Assembly (NCBI GenBank): GCA_963682175.1
Contig: OY821771.1
Span: 41,932,201-41,996,200 of the forward strand
Length of the DNA stretch: 64,000 nucleotides
Direction of reading: 5' to 3'
Source: Triglochin maritima
Taxonomy: Eukaryota; Streptophyta; Magnoliopsida; Alismatales; Juncaginaceae
Of the stretch, positions 59,560 through 64,000 are shown one piece after another; positions within the stretch are counted from its first letter, which is position 1, and each line of letters starts with the position of its first letter. Made by a program: the position numbers and the translations under genes. The notes beneath the pieces are model-generated. The model was not told the DNA's origin and did not search any database. It saw only the letters and a list, made by a program, of their open reading frames with translations.

Positions 59560-60317
59560 TAACGAAAAATTATGTTTGAATTTGAATTTTTTGGGGGTTA
59601 ATTGGAATATGTATATCTCTTTCTAATCTTTTCTACTGTTTCAGATGAATAATAGTTGGGCAGATATCATATAGTGCTTGAATTTTAATTTTGATGGATT
59701 GTAGTTTTATTGTGTAAGTTTGTCGGCAAATAACAGGGGAGAATTGAGATGTTGGTTGTCTCAGAATGGAAAGCAATAACAGGGGAGATTGATCCCACGC
59801 GTGTGTTTCGAATTGTTTATGTGAATATTCTTTTTCAAATTTATATTGATGTTATCCATCTAATTTTGAGTCAACTTGATGTTCAATCAAATTGGGTATT
59901 TCGAAATATTTTCTTGTTTTTTTCCTATAACTGGTAGCATATTGGAAATGAAAATCTTAATTAATTGCGTTTTCGATGCTTACTTGGAGTGAACATGATC
60001 AAAAGTAGAGAGAAAACTGCTCTTCATGGCAAACCACATTTCCCCACAAACTTCTTTCATGAAATACTAGGAAAATACCAGATTTTTTTTAAATAATCAT
60101 CAAAAAAAGGAAGAATATAAGATTAGGGAACTTTGTTATTCGAGATACCAAGGGCAAAAATAAGTTTTCTAACGTTAATTATTATTTGTACGATTATTTA
60201 AAAAAATATAATTCCGAACACTTATCGTGGGGTTCAAACAATGACGACAACGGTAATCTAATAACAGTCGTAGATGTTTGTACATGTTATGCAGAAAAAG
60301 TCAATCAACAGTATGAA
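59560..60317. other. 3' flank of the SAUR-like gene, no further gene
   Basis: AT-rich, with T-rich stretches suitable for a 3' end. An ORF at 59749-59937 has no recognisable domain and is not called. Confidence 0.45.
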
Positions 60318-60325
60318 ACTAGAAA

Positions 60326-60953
60326 GCGGTAACTTTTATATATAATAATAAAAAGTTGAAAATTATAAATTTAGGATTATAAAAAAATTCGAATTCTACT
60401 TAGATCACAGTTCAGACTCGTGATCCGTCACTTTTTCAAAAAACAAATTTGCATGGATCTCCGGTGTGAACCGCGATCCGTGATTTTTTTTATTTCTGTT
60501 TTTCTTTTTTTTGAAATTATTTTTAATCTTTTTTTAAATCCTTTTATTCAAAATATGTTTTCTAATTGCTAAAAAAAATAATTTATTTTAATTTTTGTTT
60601 TAGTGTTTTATGTTTTGATTTTTTAAAATCATTTTTAATCTGATTTTTAATATATATATTTTTCAAAATATGTTTTGAAAAAATTAAAAAATTAATAACA
60701 ATAAGAAAACATATTTTGAAAAATAAATCAAATTCAAAAAAGAGAAAACAGAAATAGCCACATATCGCGGTTCACACGTGTGATCTGTACAAAAAAAATA
60801 AATAAAAAGTTACCCCCGTGATCCGTGCAAAAATATTTTATTTTAAAAAAATTGATAGATCACGGGTGTGAACCGCGATCCGGGTGGAATTCGATTTTTT
60901 TTAATCCTAAATTTATAATTTTCGATTTTTTTATTATATATAAATTATTACGG
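60326..60953. mobile_element. AT-rich foldback element 3, short relative of those at 24.7-28.9 kb
   Basis: The 628-bp element ends with the inverse of CCGTAATAATTTATATATAA; the left end is a mutated GCGGTAACTTTTATAT. TSD ACTAGAAA (60318-60325) matches ACCAGAAA (60954-60961) at 7 of 8 sites. It has the AAATTTAGGATT block and CGCGATCCG islands near both ends (about 60410-60482 and 60762-60892), but none of the 205-bp modules. It is an older, internally deleted family member. Confidence 0.8.
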
Positions 60954-60961
60954 ACCAGAAA

Positions 60962-62205
60962 GTGGGCACCATGACAATGGTCAAGCAATGGTTTTGTTTT
61001 CAGTGGACTTAACTTAAGCCCTTGTTGAAACATCGGATGTTTTCCCCCAAAATGTGAGCAACCGTTTTGATGACTTGTATTGACCTCGTCCTTTTATGTT
61101 CATAATAAAGTAGATATTATGTTCTTTTTTTTTCTTTTTTTACGACCGTTCAGAATTCTTCAACATCCGTCTAACTTTGTTAGGCGATTTGTGGTCCAAA
61201 AATAGGGTAGCTCAATACCAGGTGCCCAGGTATACATTTTTTTGTGCCCCATTGGGAATTCGTCTGAAGATCTATGAGTATGATTTCATTATGTTAGCAT
61301 GTTTGAATGCAATTTTCCTCTTTCTTTTCTCTCTCTTTTACCTTGCTAACGAAAGCAACTGCATGTTAAACCAATTTTTTTTTGGTTCCGTCTGGTTTTT
61401 GATAAAAACAATTACTGTCCAGCTGACATCAGTGTTTTCACAGAAAATAATGTTTCATGGCTTGTGGAACGACTGCAAATTCCTTGTCCCTAAACTGATC
61501 AAAGAAGGGGGAATCTCAACTAAAATCAGTACGGCATTTTTGTTGTTGTTAAGAAACACATTATTTGGAGTACACTGAGAATACTTAACCAATCTGAATG
61601 AAGTAATCTCCTAAACAATCAAATACTACAGATACCAGAAGAAATATAATTTCTTTGTTGTTTTATAAACACTCAAGTACTCCAGATTTCAGAAGAAGGA
61701 TAATTTCCATACACAATAAAATAACGTTCCAACCAACTATCTTTGTTGTTTTAAAATCTATTAATGGTTTCTTTTCGTGGATAATGAAGACAAAAGGATA
61801 AGTTCATATATACCTTGTACTCTTTGGGCTATATTTGAACCTTAATTTAGATGCAGAGTTGATGCAACGTCAAATATGAAACTGACTTTAGATGTTTTTA
61901 TTGATTAATGTATTGGCATCATATTGGATACAAAGGGGACTGTCAAGCTCCAAATATTGTTCAAGAAGTAGGTAAAATTCAAAGTTATGCACAAATCTCA
62001 GAGTATCCGTAGGTATCAATATTAAAGAGTATTGGTAATATTTTGAGTTACTGAGGAAAATTTAAGAGGTCAAATATAAAACAAAATAATAACCAAACAC
62101 GTAATTAATTATATTGATCACCAAACTTATAAAATATATTACAATTTTGCTTACAATTATAGGTAAAAGAAAACGTATTCCGTATTCGACACTACCTTAC
62201 TATCA
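60962..62205. other. gene-free region
   Basis: The longest ORF (61177-61578, plus) has no recognisable domain and the surrounding text is not gene-like. Nothing else was seen. Confidence 0.45.
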
Positions 62206-62213
62206 GTTGAAAC

Positions 62214-62866
62214 CAAAGTTTTCAGAACTGAATCGGTCATCGAACCGATAAAGCTTTGGTTTTGGTTCAATGTGGTCGAACCACAGTCAAACCGTTAATG
62301 ACGTCAGCATTTTTGAGACCCGAAGTTCGACCGGACCGAATAAATATTAACGGTTGGACCGATGGTCAGACCGGTTTGAACCGATTTCTGTAAAATTATT
62401 TAATATATACATACCAAGCATTAAATATAATTCATGATATCAAACACAATTTACTTAACTCAGTAAATTTGTTATCTTTACTTAACGAAACAAATTTGTT
62501 TGAATAAGAATTAGAGAAAGTATTATTTGGATTAAGAATCTAAAATCAAAATCAATCTCCAATATTATCCACGACATGATACTTACGAATGGATTTGGTG
62601 AGAGAGAGAAGAGTTTGTGGGTGATTGATTTTTGTTTGTAAAAATAGAAAACAATCCTCATATTTTCTGATTTTAAAAATTAGGAAAATTCGAAATATTT
62701 TTATGTCTGGTCCGACCAACCGGTCCAATCCGGTCGGACCGGGTTCAATCCGGTTCAGAACGGTTCGACTAGATGTTTGGTTTTTTAGTTGAACCGGCCG
62801 CTGAACCATCGGTTCCCGGTTCGACCGGGTCGAACCGTCCAGTTCGGTCCGGTTTTTAAAACCTTG
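62214..62866. mobile_element. hAT-type MITE, TSD GTTGAAAC
   Basis: The 653-bp element starts CAAAGTTTTCAGAACTGAAT and its inverse right end is CAAGGTTTTAAAAACCGGAC. Flanking 8-bp direct repeats are perfect: GTTGAAAC at 62206-62213 and 62867-62874. Many GGTTCGACC/GGTCGAACC and CCGGTC words fill both arms. No transposase. Confidence 0.9.
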
Positions 62867-63246
62867 GTTGAAACCACAGGCGACAACAGCCCATCCGTAT
62901 GGGCTGTTAGGTCAGGTAGCCTCGGTTAGGCCCATCAGTAAAGCCCGGCCCAAAACGAATTTAGGATAAGACTGATGACGGCCTTGTCAAGCTAATAATT
63001 TGAGATGCCTTACGCATACACACTTGTAACAAAGTCGCATAATCGCACCCGAAAAAAAAATTTGCATAAGATTTGAAGTTTTAAACTATACATCGTTTTA
63101 TTTAAGAATGCATCTATTCTACCAATGCCTATAGCGTGCATATTGCTGACTATCTTTAATATAATTTTTTTCGGTTTTGCACTGAATCATAACTATTCAG
63201 AAACGCACTTCTTGTATAAGGAAAGGAAATAAAATACACTAAAAAC

Positions 63247-63750
63247 TAGGGTTGTAAATGGGGTAGATTTTACCCGCCCCGCCCTATCCCGTGCGGGTAG
63301 CGGACAAAAAAACTCAACTCGCCACCCGCACAATAAGCGGGAAGAGTAGTGGTTTTCTCGCAACCCACCCCGTGTAACCCGCATAATCAATAATTCATAC
63401 ACATGTTTCACTTGTATTTAGTTTTGATCTTTTTTGTATTTAACTTTGATTTTTTATATTTAATTAAAAACATACATCGATTATTATTTTTCTTGATTAA
63501 AATGGAAAATATTAAGGAAAGTTAGATTGATTTTTTTTGTATTAAGCTTTGATCAAAATGGAAAATATTAAGGAAAGTTTATTGTTTTTTGTATTAAACT
63601 AGGATTAAAGAATAACCCCCTCCCTGCATTGTCCACCATTAAGTGGGGCGGGTAGCAGTTTTTTTTTTGCCCTGCCCCACTCCGCTTAACTTAAGTGGGA
63701 CGGGTAGTGGTAGGACAAAAACTTGCACCGCTTACACCCCTACAACCCTA
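63247..63750. mobile_element. hAT-type MITE, TSD CTAWAAAC
   Basis: The 504-bp element starts TAGGGTTGTAAATGGGG and its inverse right end is TAGGGTTGTAGGGGTGTAAG. TSD CTAAAAAC (63239-63246) and CTATAAAC (63751-63758) differ at one site. Arms contain GGGTAG/CTACCC and GCGGG words in both directions. The middle is AT-rich and noncoding, with a block around ATGGAAAATATTAAGGAAAG present twice. Confidence 0.85.
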
Positions 63751-63758
63751 CTATAAAC

Positions 63759-64000
63759 TTTGTTGAACACTAACATCTATGCCATATTGCTAGGCAGAAT
63801 GCAATTCTTTGTGCTCAAAAACAAATAAAATATGCAACAATAGTTTCTGAATATAAGTTTAATGAGTCTCAAACGAATGATGTAGTAGTAGGTGTTACCT
63901 ACCGGGGGATTTGAACCAAACTCGTGAGATGAGAGAACATGCGAAATTAAAAAACTAAAGTGTCACACGTACACTAGAACATAACATGACAACCAATATG
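63759..64000. other. end of window, nothing recognised
   Basis: Mixed AT-rich sequence without an ORF, RNA gene or repeat that I can define. Confidence 0.4.

Noticed and set aside
61177..61578. 133-codon ORF on plus
   Set aside because: Hydrophobic but without recognisable domain, promoter or splice context.
1..64000. CRISPR arrays, bacterial operons or prophage features
   Set aside because: All repeats are transposon, minisatellite or satellite-like and the genes are intron-containing plant genes.

Overview
The window is nuclear DNA of a flowering plant, most likely a eudicot. It has intron-rich genes with GT-AG splice sites, plant-only gene families (HD-Zip I, FLP/MYB88, SAUR), a eukaryotic tRNA-His gene and dense plant transposons. 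I recognise six protein-coding genes and one tRNA gene. Most of the rest is mobile DNA, much of it resolvable to the base pair from target-site duplications (TSDs).

Layout, left to right. (1) 1.4-3.1 kb: an HD-Zip class I transcription factor of the ATHB13/ATHB23 type in three exons, preceded by a short upstream ORF. (2) 3.5-8.6 kb: a young Ty1-copia element with 228-bp LTRs, TSD ACTAT and a broken gag-pol. (3) 8.6-15.7 kb: gene-free DNA with a dispersed repeat (R1), a minisatellite and a possible gene remnant. (4) 15.7-21.7 kb: a CACTA element, a foldback TIR element, and a three-level nest in which a PIF-like MITE contains a CACTA that contains a hAT. (5) 22.0-22.6 kb: an intronless gene for a plastid-targeted membrane protein with a PH-like domain. 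(6) 24.7-28.9 kb: two adjacent AT-rich foldback elements with 8-bp TSDs and a shared internal plan of three 205-bp modules; a third, small relative lies at 60.3 kb. (7) 29.7-36.1 kb: a MULE with a perfect 9-bp TSD and two convergent genes, a plant mobile domain (PMD) gene and a FAR1-MULE-SWIM-OTU transposase, both carrying disabling changes.

(8) 37.1-39.8 kb: a complete 12-exon FOUR LIPS/MYB88-type R2R3-MYB gene (stomatal lineage regulator). (9) 41.3 kb: tRNA-His(GTG) on the minus strand. (10) 41.5-48.6 kb: a 16-exon DEG1/PUS3-type tRNA pseudouridine synthase. (11) 49.2-49.7 kb: a small secreted LEA-like protein gene on the minus strand with ABRE-like promoter motifs. (12) 50.3-53.2 kb: a non-autonomous CACTA. 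(13) 53.4-57.2 kb: a second copy of the dispersed repeat (R2), split by a 1,791-bp solo LTR. (14) 59.2-59.6 kb: a SAUR-like gene. (15) 60.3-63.8 kb: the third foldback element and two hAT-type MITEs.

The host genes look independent and have no operon logic. The least ordinary parts are the MULE, in which both genes have a tiny first exon and an intron 1 filled with GC-rich hairpin arrays, and the modular AT-rich foldback family, whose superfamily I cannot assign. All exon boundaries were inferred by eye from reading frame and splice motifs.
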